Source: an uncultured Eubacteriales bacterium (GTDB taxonomy: Bacteria > Bacillota > Clostridia > Oscillospirales > Oscillospiraceae). From it: DNA of 6,378 bases. This document shows positions 1-5,410 of this stretch, piece by piece. The notes beneath the pieces were generated by a model, which saw only the letters and a list, made by a program, of their open reading frames with translations, did not search any database and had not been told where the DNA came from. The position numbers and the translations under genes are program-made. The DNA is taken from assembly GCA_900548795.1 (NCBI GenBank), contig URLT01000095.1, forward strand, positions 1-6,378. The letters are read 5' to 3'. Numbering within the stretch: position 1 is the stretch's first letter; every line of letters starts with the position of its first letter.

Positions 1-118
1 CCTTGCAGCGCTGGGGCTCATTCTGGAAGCCTCTTTCCGCATAGAATTCCTGCTCACCGGCGGTGAACACGAACTCTGCGCCGCATTCCTTGCAAACTAA
101 AGTCTTGTCTTCGTACAT
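1..118 (-). CDS. Zinc-ribbon domain protein (zf-trcl-like), partial: C-terminus beyond the window
   Basis: Reading leftward from ATG at 118-116, 39 codons are visible before the window edge. The product begins MYEDKTLVCKECGAEF and has a CxxC pair at C9 and C12 and a further Cys at C38, where the second half of a zinc knuckle is expected. This matches the small 'probable zinc-ribbon' proteins common in Clostridia, typically well under 100 residues; their molecular role is not established, and nucleic-acid or protein binding is only inferred from the fold. The start is supported by a purine-rich ribosome binding site (AAGAGAGG, minus strand, 129-136) about 10 bases upstream. The gene has its own consensus promoter at 227-255, giving a leader of roughly 100 bases. 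It lies downstream of ruvB on the same strand, so read-through from the ruv operon is also possible because I see no clear terminator between them. Confidence 0.82.
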   Translation of the reverse strand, partial: MYEDKTLVCKECGAEFVFTAGEQEFYAERGFQNEPQRCK

Positions 119-195
119 TTGGATGTTACCTCTCTTGATTGGATTTGCCCTGACGCGATGCCCATCTAACAGTTGGTTTTGCCACAGGGTGGATA

Positions 196-307
196 ATATA
201 CAGAACCGTTTTACGATTCTTTTCTTATTATATACAGAATTCCGAATTTTGTCAACGCTGTTGATTCATTTTTTTGCTGGAACAGAAAACTTTATACATT
301 TTATACA
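196..307 (-). repeat. Cluster of four TGTATA motifs around the zinc-ribbon promoter
   Basis: The hexamer TATACA (TGTATA on the minus strand) occurs at 197-202, 231-236, 293-298 and 302-307. The first two copies belong to a longer 10-base direct repeat, ATATACAGAA, at 196-205 and 230-239. The last two form a near-perfect 9-base tandem (TTTATACAT, TTTATACAA at 291-308). All have the same orientation and flank or overlap the promoter at 227-255. They could be binding sites or only the product of an AT-rich spacer; the sequence alone does not decide. Confidence 0.35.
227..255 (-). promoter_or_regulatory. Perfect-consensus sigma-70/sigma-A promoter for the zinc-ribbon gene
   Basis: On the minus strand a -35 TTGACA (250-255) is followed by a 17-base spacer (233-249) and a -10 TATAAT (227-232). 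Both hexamers and the spacing match the consensus exactly. Transcription would start near 220 and leave a leader of about 100 bases before the ATG at 118. Within the leader I see only a weak 4-bp hairpin (CCAC/GTGG, 181-191 region) and nothing I recognise as a riboswitch. Confidence 0.85.
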
Positions 308-328
308 AACTAACGAGCATATATTCGG

Positions 329-1369
329 TCAAAACGACAGTTGTTCTCCCTCTGCTCCATGCGGAATATGCAGATGGTCATAGGCCAACTGCGTCACGCA
401 GCGGCCGCGCGGCGTGCGCATCAAAAAGCCGAGCTGCATCAGATACGGCTCATAGACATCCTCAAGCGTCACGGCCTCCTCGCCGATCGTCGCGGCAAGC
501 GTTTCAAGCCCGACCGGGCCGCCGCCGTAATAGCGGATGATTGCCGTGAGCATCCGCCGATCCGTTGCGTCGAGGCCGAGTCGGTCGACCTCGAGCTTGC
601 TCAGCGCATGGTCGACCGCCTCGCGGGTGATGACGCCGTCATAATAGATCTGCGCAAAATCGCGCACGCGGCGCAGCATCCGGTTGGCGATACGCGGGGT
701 ACCGCGGCTTCTGGCTGCCAACTCCAGCGCCCCGTCCGGATCGATCTCCATGCCGAGCAGATTGGCCGAGCGCGTGATGATGCGCCTCAGCTCCTCCGGA
801 GAATACAGCTCCAGCCGGAAGGACACGCCGAAGCGGTCGCGCAGCGGCGCGGAAAGCTGACCGGCGCGGGTCGTTGCGCCGACAAGCGTGAAGCGCGGCA
901 GATCGAGCCGGATGGAGTTGGCCGACGGCCCCTTGCCGACGATGATGTCAATGGCAAAGTCCTCCATAGCCGGGTAGAGGATCTCCTCGACCGAGGTGTT
1001 CAGACGGTGGATCTCGTCGATGAACAGGATGTCTCCCTCGCCAAGATTCGTCAGCAGCGCCGCAAGGTCGCCCGCTTTCTCGATCGCCGGGCCGGACGTG
1101 ATGCGGATGTTCACGCCCATCTCGTTGGCAATGACGCCCGCCAGCGTCGTTTTGCCCAATCCCGGCGGGCCATAAAGCAGGACGTGGTCGAGCGGCTCAT
1201 TGCGGCGCTTGGCCGCCTCGATATAGACCGTCAGGTTTTCCTTGACCTTCTCCTGCCCGTTGTATTCCGAAAGATGCTTTGGCCGCAGCGTCAGCTCGCC
1301 GGCATCCGCAGCGGTGAAGGAGGTCGTGACGATCGGGGCCTCCTGCTCCTGTGAAAACTCTATGCTCAT
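329..1369 (-). CDS. ruvB: RuvB, Holliday junction branch-migration ATPase
   Basis: A full-length 346-residue RuvB, the hexameric AAA+ motor that drives DNA through RuvA-bound Holliday junctions during recombinational repair. Visible motifs are Walker A GPPGLGKTT (67-75), Walker B DILFIDEIH (113-121), sensor 1 GATTRAG (164-170), the arginine-finger segment LRDRFG (176-181) and sensor 2 SRGTPRIANR (221-230). The C-terminal winged-helix domain contains YGGGPVGLETLAATIGEE (from 271) and YLMQLGFLMRTPRGR. Length is normal for the family. The start is ATG at 1369-1367, only 4 bases after the ruvA stop, and the ribosome binding site (GGGGTGA, 1374-1380) lies inside the end of ruvA, so the two are very likely translationally coupled. 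It is the last gene of the operon; no strong hairpin terminator follows it. Nothing is missing from the catalytic set. Confidence 0.98.
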   Translation of the reverse strand: MSIEFSQEQEAPIVTTSFTAADAGELTLRPKHLSEYNGQEKVKENLTVYIEAAKRRNEPLDHVLLYGPPGLGKTTLAGVIANEMGVNIRITSGPAIEKAGDLAALLTNLGEGDILFIDEIHRLNTSVEEILYPAMEDFAIDIIVGKGPSANSIRLDLPRFTLVGATTRAGQLSAPLRDRFGVSFRLELYSPEELRRIITRSANLLGMEIDPDGALELAARSRGTPRIANRMLRRVRDFAQIYYDGVITREAVDHALSKLEVDRLGLDATDRRMLTAIIRYYGGGPVGLETLAATIGEEAVTLEDVYEPYLMQLGFLMRTPRGRCVTQLAYDHLHIPHGAEGEQLSF

Positions 1370-1373
1370 TGCT

Positions 1374-1979
1374 TCACCCCATTACCATTGCGCGCAGACA
1401 CCTTTTGACGATCTCCTCGGTGGAAAGCCCCTCGGCCGGGATTCCCTTGAGCGCCGAGGCAATCTCCGCGCCGCTGTAGCCCAGCTCGCCGAGCGCAGCC
1501 TGCGCAAGTGCCAGATTGCTCCCGGCCGCCGGGATCGGTGCACCGCCGGCGCTTCCGGAGAAATCGACCTCCGTGACCGCACTGCCGAGCTTGTCCTTCA
1601 GCTCGAGGATGATCCTCTGCGCCAGCTTTTTCCCCACGCCGGGCGCAGCGGTGAGCATTTTTTCGTCCTGCGTCATGATGGCCAACGAGAAGCGCTCCGG
1701 CGACGCCGTCGAGAGGATCGCGAGCGCGGCCTTGGGGCCGACTCCCGTCACGCCCACCAGCAGCTCAAAGCAGCGCAGCTCCTCGCGCGTGGAGAAGCCG
1801 AAAATATCAAATGCATCCTCGCGGATGTTGCAGTAGGTATAGAGCCTCGCCGTCTGCCCGACACGGAGCTTTGATTGTGTATAGGCCGTCGTGCGGCAGG
1901 CAAAGCCCACTCCCCCGCAGTCGACCACCGCCAAATTCTCCTGCAGCAGGGCGATCTCGCCATTCAGGTAATAAAACAT
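1374..1979 (-). CDS. ruvA: RuvA, Holliday junction-binding subunit
   Basis: A complete 201-residue RuvA. The protein forms a tetramer that holds the four-way junction in an open square and recruits RuvB. Domain I (about 1-63) is the OB-fold and carries the acidic-pin pair E54-D55 in NIREDAFDIFGF. Domain II contains two helix-hairpin-helix motifs, VTGVGPKAA (77-85) and APGVGKKLA (112-120). A Gly/Ala/Pro/Ser-rich flexible linker (about 133-153) leads to domain III (about 154-201), the RuvB-contacting three-helix bundle. The start is ATG at 1979-1977, with GGAGA as ribosome binding site overlapping the end of ruvC, whose stop is only 4 bases upstream. The tight spacing on both sides shows that ruvC, ruvA and ruvB are co-transcribed and probably made in balanced amounts. 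Confidence 0.98.
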   Translation of the reverse strand: MFYYLNGEIALLQENLAVVDCGGVGFACRTTAYTQSKLRVGQTARLYTYCNIREDAFDIFGFSTREELRCFELLVGVTGVGPKAALAILSTASPERFSLAIMTQDEKMLTAAPGVGKKLAQRIILELKDKLGSAVTEVDFSGSAGGAPIPAAGSNLALAQAALGELGYSGAEIASALKGIPAEGLSTEEIVKRCLRAMVMG

Positions 1980-1983
1980 CTCG

Positions 1984-2472
1984 TTATCTCCGATTCAAAA
2001 GACTCGTCGCGGAGCGGGCGTGGCACAGCGCGATGGCAATTGCGTCCGCCGCATCGTCCGGCCGGGGGAGCCGCTCAAGCTTGAGCAGACGGCGCGTCAT
2101 ATCCATGACCTGCCGCTTTTCGGCCTTGCCGTAGCCGACGACGGCCTGCTTGACCTGCATCGGCGTATATTCGAACAGCTCCACGCCCGCCTTCTCGACG
2201 GCGAGCAGGATCACGCCTCGGCCGTGAGAGACGCCGATGCCGGTCGTGATATTGTGCCCCCAGAACAGCTCCTCGACCGCGACGGCGTCGGGACGCGTGA
2301 CCTCGAGCAGCCGCGCCATGTCGTCATAGAGCATGGTCAGCCGCCGCGAAAAGCTCAGATCCGGCGGCGTCGTGACCGTGCCGTACTGCACGAGGGAGCA
2401 GACGCTCCGCTCGGCGCGAAGCAGGCCGAAGCCGGTCGTTGCATAGCCGGGGTCAATCCCCAAAATCAGCAC
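1984..2472 (-). CDS. ruvC: RuvC, crossover junction endodeoxyribonuclease (GTG start)
   Basis: A 162-residue RuvC, the dimeric RNase H-fold nuclease that cuts Holliday junctions symmetrically. The Mg-binding acidic residues are all visible: D7 in LGIDPGYATTGFG, E67 in VAVEELFWGHN, and D140 and D143 in PDDAADAIAIA. The segment YTPMQVKQAVVGYGKAEK, conserved in the family, is at about 102-119. Length is normal. The initiation codon is GTG (2472-2470): no upstream ATG is in frame, MLILGIDPG is exactly where family members begin, and a GAGG ribosome binding site (2480-2483) sits 7 bases upstream. That site overlaps the stop codon of the small membrane-protein gene, so translation of the two is probably coupled. 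The next gene, ruvA, follows after 4 bases. Confidence 0.97.
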   Translation of the reverse strand: MLILGIDPGYATTGFGLLRAERSVCSLVQYGTVTTPPDLSFSRRLTMLYDDMARLLEVTRPDAVAVEELFWGHNITTGIGVSHGRGVILLAVEKAGVELFEYTPMQVKQAVVGYGKAEKRQVMDMTRRLLKLERLPRPDDAADAIAIALCHARSATSLLNRR

Positions 2473-2481
2473 GGCAGCGCC

Positions 2482-2688
2482 TCAAAACAGGCCGCTAAAC
2501 CAGCTCTTGACGGTCTGCTGCCATTCCGGCAGGGCGATGCAAAGCAGCCAGTTGATGATCGCGAGGATGACCACGCCAAACAGCACCCATGCGAAGATCC
2601 GCTTGCTCTTGGAGCTGGGCGTGAAGGGGGGCTTTTCCTCGGGCGTTGGGTCGTTCTGCGGCTCAATTGCGCGTTTTTCTTCTTCCAT
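2482..2688 (-). CDS. Small single-pass membrane protein heading the ruv operon
   Basis: A 68-residue protein that I cannot assign to a named family. The N-terminal 30 residues are charged and Pro-rich (MEEEKRAIEPQNDPTPEEKP, then a basic SSKSKR patch). A single hydrophobic segment follows at about 31-53 (IFAWVLFGVVILAIINWLL), then a short amphipathic tail rich in Trp and Phe (PEWQQTVKSWFSGLF). The basic patch just before the hydrophobic stretch predicts that the N-terminus stays in the cytoplasm. Coding is supported by a strong ribosome binding site (GAGGTGA, 2695-2701) 6 bases before the ATG, by a putative promoter upstream, and by the 9-base gap to ruvC, whose ribosome binding site overlaps this gene's stop. 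It has no visible recombination motif. A link to Ruv function is suggested only by position. Confidence 0.75.
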   Translation of the reverse strand: MEEEKRAIEPQNDPTPEEKPPFTPSSKSKRIFAWVLFGVVILAIINWLLCIALPEWQQTVKSWFSGLF

Positions 2689-2707
2689 TTCAAATCACCT
2701 CATTTCT

Positions 2708-2716
2708 ATCATACCA
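2708..2716 (-). promoter_or_regulatory. Alternative extended -10 for the ruv operon
   Basis: The minus strand reads TGGTATGAT, a good extended -10 (TG, one base, TATGAT), but I find no convincing -35 at 16-18 bases. Use of this site would leave a leader of only about a dozen bases, just enough to include the ribosome binding site at 2695-2701. Confidence 0.35.
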
Positions 2717-2736
2717 TATTTCACAAAAAATCGCTA

Positions 2737-2764
2737 GTATTATCTGCCGTATTTTTACTTGCAA
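2737..2764 (-). promoter_or_regulatory. Putative promoter of the ruv operon
   Basis: On the minus strand TTGCAA (2759-2764) is followed by a 16-base spacer and TAATAC (2737-2742). Transcription would begin near 2730, about 40 bases before the start codon of the small membrane protein. The -35 hexamer is its own reverse complement and is also the -35 of the opposite promoter. The -10 is only a moderate match, so the call is tentative; an alternative is listed at 2708-2716. Confidence 0.45.
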
Positions 2765-2787
2765 TTTGCGTATGCAGGTGATAGAAT
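2759..2787 (+). promoter_or_regulatory. Promoter of the lipoprotein gene
   Basis: TTGCAA (2759-2764), a 17-base spacer and TAGAAT (2782-2787) preceded by TG at 2779-2780 make an extended -10 promoter with a good -35. The expected start is near 2794, giving a leader of about 38 bases. An inverted repeat GCAA-T-TTGC (2761-2769) overlaps the -35 and could be part of an operator. Confidence 0.65.
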
Positions 2788-2790
2788 GTG

Positions 2791-2815
2791 CTTGCGCTGA
2801 TGCTTCAGCAGCAAG
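2791..2815 (+). promoter_or_regulatory. Leader hairpin upstream of the lipoprotein ribosome binding site
   Basis: CTTGCGCTGA (2791-2800) pairs with TCAGC (2805-2809) and GCAAG (2811-2815), with a TGCT loop and one bulged A at 2810: ten base pairs in all. It lies at or next to the predicted 5' end of the mRNA and ends 2 bases before the AAGGAG ribosome binding site (2818-2823). A 5' hairpin in this place often stabilises mRNA; as DNA it could instead be an operator. No poly-T follows, so it is not a terminator. Confidence 0.55.
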
Positions 2816-2831
2816 AAAAGGAGAAAAAAGA

Positions 2832-3554
2832 ATGAAAAAGTTTTTAGCGATTCTGATGGCGCTCGCGCTGGTTCTGAGCCTCGCCGCCTGCGGCGAGAAG
2901 ACCGCCCCGACCACCGAATCCACGACCGAAGCGACCACCGAGTCCACCACCGAATCCACCTCTGAGGAGACCTCCGAGTCCACTGAGGAGACCGCCGCGA
3001 CCATCAACGAAGAAGTCGCTTCCTACCTCGGCACCGTTGAGAATAACGTTTATGTCAACGAGGCTGCGGGCTTCAGCTTCACCCCGGCCGAAGGCTGGAC
3101 GCTGCTCGACATGGAGCAGGTGCAGCAGCTCAACACGATCGACCTGACCTCCATCATCGACGCCGCCGACCTCAAGGACGCGCTGAGCACCGCGCAGATC
3201 ACGCCGCTCTATGCCGGCAACGATGACGGCGACAGCTTTACCGCCACGATGTCCGTCCTCACCGAAGAGGAAGCCACGATGACCGAAGAAGAGCTGATCG
3301 AGTCTCTGATCCCGCAGCTCGAGCAGGCTTATGCCTCCACGGGCTATACGGTCGAGAACATCGAGGCCGGAAAGGTTCTCGTCGGCGACGTTGAGAAGGC
3401 CTGCATCAACCAGACCATGACCGTGAACGACGTCACGGTCTATCAGACCCAGATCTACTTCCTGTTCGACGGCATCTGCTACACCGTCACCTATTCCTCC
3501 CAGAACGCCGACACCATCAACAACGCGTTCATGATGCTTGCTCTGGCCGCTTGA
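2832..3554 (+). CDS. Secreted lipoprotein of unknown function with Ser/Thr/Glu-rich linker
   Basis: A 240-residue predicted lipoprotein. Residues 1-19 form a short signal (MKK, then a hydrophobic core) ending in the lipobox LAAC, so C20 would be lipidated and the protein anchored to the outer face of the membrane. Residues 27-53 are a low-complexity linker of four-residue units (TTES, TTEA, TTES and variants). The rest (about 60-240) is an acidic alpha/beta domain beginning NNVYVNEAAGFSFTPAEGW; this opening, together with the closing hydrophobic strands (YQTQIYFLFDGICYTVTY), resembles DcrB/PsbP-like lipoproteins, but that is a weak inference. Two Cys (KACINQ and DGICYT) might form a disulfide. 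The start is ATG at 2832, 8 bases after a perfect AAGGAG; in-frame upstream codons lack a signal sequence or ribosome binding site and lie before the promoter. It is monocistronic, with its own promoter and terminator. Confidence 0.88.
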   Translation: MKKFLAILMALALVLSLAACGEKTAPTTESTTEATTESTTESTSEETSESTEETAATINEEVASYLGTVENNVYVNEAAGFSFTPAEGWTLLDMEQVQQLNTIDLTSIIDAADLKDALSTAQITPLYAGNDDGDSFTATMSVLTEEEATMTEEELIESLIPQLEQAYASTGYTVENIEAGKVLVGDVEKACINQTMTVNDVTVYQTQIYFLFDGICYTVTYSSQNADTINNAFMMLALAA

Positions 3555-3567
3555 TCGCAGCAATTTT

Positions 3568-3600
3568 CGGGCTGTCCGCTTGGACGGCCCGATTTTTCTT
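3568..3600 (+). terminator. Rho-independent terminator of the lipoprotein gene
   Basis: CGGGCTGTCC (3568-3577) and GGACGGCCCG (3582-3591) form a 10-bp stem, with one G-T pair and a GCTT loop, followed by ATTTTTCTT. It begins 14 bases after the stop codon. The minus strand lacks a T tract, so termination should work in one direction only. Confidence 0.93.
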
Positions 3601-3627
3601 GCAGAGACTTGACGAAAGTGGTATAAT
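3599..3627 (+). promoter_or_regulatory. Extended -10 promoter of the COG0523 operon
   Basis: TTGCAG (3599-3604), a 17-base spacer and a perfect TATAAT (3622-3627) preceded by TG at 3619-3620. The -35 begins in the T tract of the preceding terminator. Transcription should start near 3634, about 48 bases before the ATG. I looked for a Zur-type operator (an AT-rich inverted repeat) and did not see one. Confidence 0.8.
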
Positions 3628-3646
3628 ATCAGGAAGAAAATACAGT

Positions 3647-3660
3647 GGGCATTCGTGCCC
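3647..3660 (+). promoter_or_regulatory. Leader hairpin (GGGCA-TTCG-TGCCC) before the COG0523 start
   Basis: A 5-bp GC-rich stem closed by a TTCG tetraloop in the predicted 5' leader. It ends 2 bases before the purine-rich AAAGGAAG at 3663-3670. It is short, but the loop is of a stable class. It may shield or present the ribosome binding site; no function is proven. Confidence 0.4.
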
Positions 3661-3681
3661 CGAAAGGAAGCAAGGCAAAAT

Positions 3682-4815
3682 ATGACAACCATTGACATTT
3701 ATTCCGGTTTTCTCGGAGCGGGCAAGACCACGCTCATTAAGAAAATGATCCGCGAGGCCTATCAGGGTCAGCAGCTCGTCCTGATCGAAAACGAGTTCGG
3801 CGAGATCGGCATCGACGGCGGCTTCATGCAGGACGCGGGCATCCGCGTCAACGAAATGAACTCCGGCTGCATCTGCTGCTCGCTGGTCGGCGATTTCGGC
3901 AAGGCGCTGCGTCAGGTCATCGCGGACTATCATCCCGACCGCATCCTGATCGAGCCGTCCGGCGTCGGCAAGCTCTCCGACGTGATTGCCGCAGTGGAGC
4001 GCGTCGCGACCGACGAGGTCGCGCTCGGCAGCTTCGTCACCGTCGCCGATGCGACCAAGTGCCGTCTTTATCTGAAAAATTTCGGTGAATTTTACACCAA
4101 TCAGGTCGAGGCCGCCTCGACCGTCGTTCTGAGCCGCACACAGAGCATGACGCAGGAAAAGCTCGAGCAAGCCGTCGCTCTGCTGCGCGAGCACAACGCA
4201 AACGCCGCGATCATCACGACGCCGTGGGAGCAGCTCACCGGCGCGCAGATCCTCGAGGCCATGCGCGGTCAGCACGATCTGACCGCGGAGCTTGCCGAAA
4301 TGATCGAGCATGAGCACGCCCATGAGCACGGCGAGGAGTGCGACGATCCGGAGTGCTCCTGCCATCATCACCATCACGATCATGACGAGGCCGAGCACCA
4401 TCACCACCATGACCATGACGAGGACGAGCATCACCATCATGACCATGACGATGAGGACGGGCACTGCTGCTGCGGCCACCACGACCACGATGAGGACGAG
4501 GAGCATGAGCACCACCATCATCACCACGGTCACGACGCCGACGAGATCTTCCAGAGCTGGGGCATCGAGACGCCGAAGAAATTCACAGCAGAGCGCCTGC
4601 AGGCCATTCTCAAGGCGCTCGACGACAGCGAGCGATACGGCATCGTCCTGCGCGCCAAGGGTATCGTGGAAAACGAAGACGGCTCGTGGCTCCACTTTGA
4701 CCATGTCCCCGGCGAGATCGACGTCCGAAGCGGCAGCGCCGCCGTCACCGGCCGCCTGTGCGTGATCGGCTCGAAGCTCAACGAATCGGCGATCGCCGAC
4801 CTGTTCGGCGTGTAA
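3682..4815 (+). CDS. COG0523/CobW-family GTPase with His-rich metal-binding loop (probable metallochaperone)
   Basis: A 377-residue P-loop GTPase of the CobW/YjiA/ZNG1 superfamily, whose members use GTP to insert or traffic metals (zinc, cobalt or nickel-type ions). Motifs: Walker A GFLGAGKTT (9-17); the family metal motif CICC with C63, C65 and C66; and Walker B-like ILIEPSG (88-94). The usual NKxD guanine motif is replaced by SRTQ (151-154). Residues 210-285 form a hydrophilic insert with about 33 His, many Asp/Glu and six Cys (220, 225, 227, 262-264). The CobW C-terminal domain follows at about 288-377. ATG at 3682 is chosen because it follows AAGG at 3672-3675 and starts directly at the first beta-strand; the upstream in-frame GTG at 3655 lies in the leader hairpin. 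It leads a two-gene operon. Zinc is the most likely metal, by family analogy only. Confidence 0.93.
   Translation: MTTIDIYSGFLGAGKTTLIKKMIREAYQGQQLVLIENEFGEIGIDGGFMQDAGIRVNEMNSGCICCSLVGDFGKALRQVIADYHPDRILIEPSGVGKLSDVIAAVERVATDEVALGSFVTVADATKCRLYLKNFGEFYTNQVEAASTVVLSRTQSMTQEKLEQAVALLREHNANAAIITTPWEQLTGAQILEAMRGQHDLTAELAEMIEHEHAHEHGEECDDPECSCHHHHHDHDEAEHHHHHDHDEDEHHHHDHDDEDGHCCCGHHDHDEDEEHEHHHHHHGHDADEIFQSWGIETPKKFTAERLQAILKALDDSERYGIVLRAKGIVENEDGSWLHFDHVPGEIDVRSGSAAVTGRLCVIGSKLNESAIADLFGV
4363..4461 (+). repeat. Three 33-bp tandem repeats encoding an 11-residue His/Asp/Glu unit
   Basis: Units at 4363-4395, 4396-4428 and 4429-4461 encode HHHHHDHDEAE, HHHHHDHDEDE and HHHHDHDDEDG. The DNA copies differ at synonymous positions, so the repeat is diverged rather than freshly duplicated. 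It is the core of the His-rich loop of the first COG0523 protein. Such CAY/GAY-rich DNA is prone to length change. Confidence 0.8.
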
Positions 4816-4828
4816 AGGAGTTTTCACT

Positions 4829-5410
4829 ATGCCCTATCCTGTCTATGCCTTCACCGGCTTTTTGGAATCCGGCAAAACGAAATTCATTCAGGAGACGCTC
4901 TGCGACCCGCGCTTCAACGCCGGGGAGCGGACGCTGCTTCTGGTCTGCGAGGAGGGCGAGGAGGAATATGACCCCCAGCCCTATCCCCACAAGAACGTTT
5001 TCCTCGAGGTCATCGATCAAGAGCAGATCACCACGGCCGAGCTGGAGGCGCTCTTCCGCAAGCATCAGGCCGAGCGCGTCGTTGTCGAGCTGAACGGAAT
5101 GCTCCAGGTCGGCACATTTTACCAAAAAATGCCGGAAAGCTGGCAGCTCGCGCAGGAGGTCATGTTTGCCGACGCGACGACGATCATGGCCTATAACACC
5201 AACATGCGTTCGCTGGTCGTGGACAAGCTGAGTGGCTGCGAAATGGTCGTGTTCAACCGAATGCTCGCCGGCGCGGACGTTATGCCCTATCATAAGCTGG
5301 CGCGCGCGCTCAATCGCCGCGTCGGGATCCTCTATGAATACACCGACGGCAAGACGCAGTATGACGAGATCGTGGAAAAACCTCAACTCCCTCATCTGCA
5401 ATTATCTTGA
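4829..5410 (+). CDS. Second COG0523-like P-loop GTPase, apparently C-terminally truncated
   Basis: A 193-residue protein with an N-terminal CobW-type P-loop domain: Walker A GFLESGKT (10-17), an acidic VCEEGEEEYD segment (39-48) where canonical members carry the CxCC metal motif, a Walker B-like VVVELNGM (84-91) and VVFNR (140-144) near the expected guanine motif. It belongs to a clostridial subgroup that, as I recall it, continues after about residue 180 with a PLPFDL-like segment and a separate C-terminal domain. Here the frame ends in VEKPQLPHLQLS, and no such domain is visible in any frame downstream. The start is ATG at 4829, 8 bases after a perfect AAAGGAG (4814-4820) that overlaps the stop of the first COG0523 gene. 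The gap is only 13 bases, so the two are co-transcribed and probably functionally linked. The short end could be natural, a frameshift or a rearrangement junction. Confidence 0.85.
   Translation: MPYPVYAFTGFLESGKTKFIQETLCDPRFNAGERTLLLVCEEGEEEYDPQPYPHKNVFLEVIDQEQITTAELEALFRKHQAERVVVELNGMLQVGTFYQKMPESWQLAQEVMFADATTIMAYNTNMRSLVVDKLSGCEMVVFNRMLAGADVMPYHKLARALNRRVGILYEYTDGKTQYDEIVEKPQLPHLQLS

Noticed and set aside
63..383. 106-codon plus-strand frame at the left end
   Set aside because: It runs antisense through the zinc-ribbon start, its promoter and the end of ruvB; its composition reflects AT-rich intergenic sequence.
341..1354. 337-codon plus-strand open frame
   Set aside because: It lies entirely opposite ruvB, shows no recognisable domain, has an Arg/Asp-rich composition typical of antisense frames in GC-rich genes, and lacks a ribosome binding site.
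2646..2831. Upstream in-frame extension of the lipoprotein gene
   Set aside because: It would overlap the divergent small membrane-protein gene and the promoter, and would bury the lipoprotein signal sequence inside the protein.
3609..3627. TTGACG as -35 for the COG0523 promoter
   Set aside because: It is only 7 bases from TATAAT, far too close; TTGCAG at 3599-3604 gives the correct 17-base spacing.
3655..3681. Upstream in-frame GTG start for the first COG0523 protein
   Set aside because: It lies inside the leader hairpin without its own ribosome binding site, and would add nine residues before the first beta-strand. ATG at 3682 has AAGG at proper spacing.
2844..3698. 284-codon minus-strand open frame with Gly/Arg-rich repeats
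   Set aside because: It is antisense to the lipoprotein gene; the Gly-rich stretches are the reverse reading of the Thr/Glu linker, and the frame runs through the terminator and the next promoter.
4363..4461. Regular 33-bp spacing considered as a CRISPR-like array
   Set aside because: The units are contiguous, in phase with the reading frame and encode His/Asp repeats; there are no spacers.
3529..4827. 432-codon minus-strand open frame with a Val/Met-rich 'membrane-like' segment
   Set aside because: The hydrophobic segment is simply the reverse complement of the His/Asp codons of the metal loop; it spans the first COG0523 gene and its promoter and terminator region.
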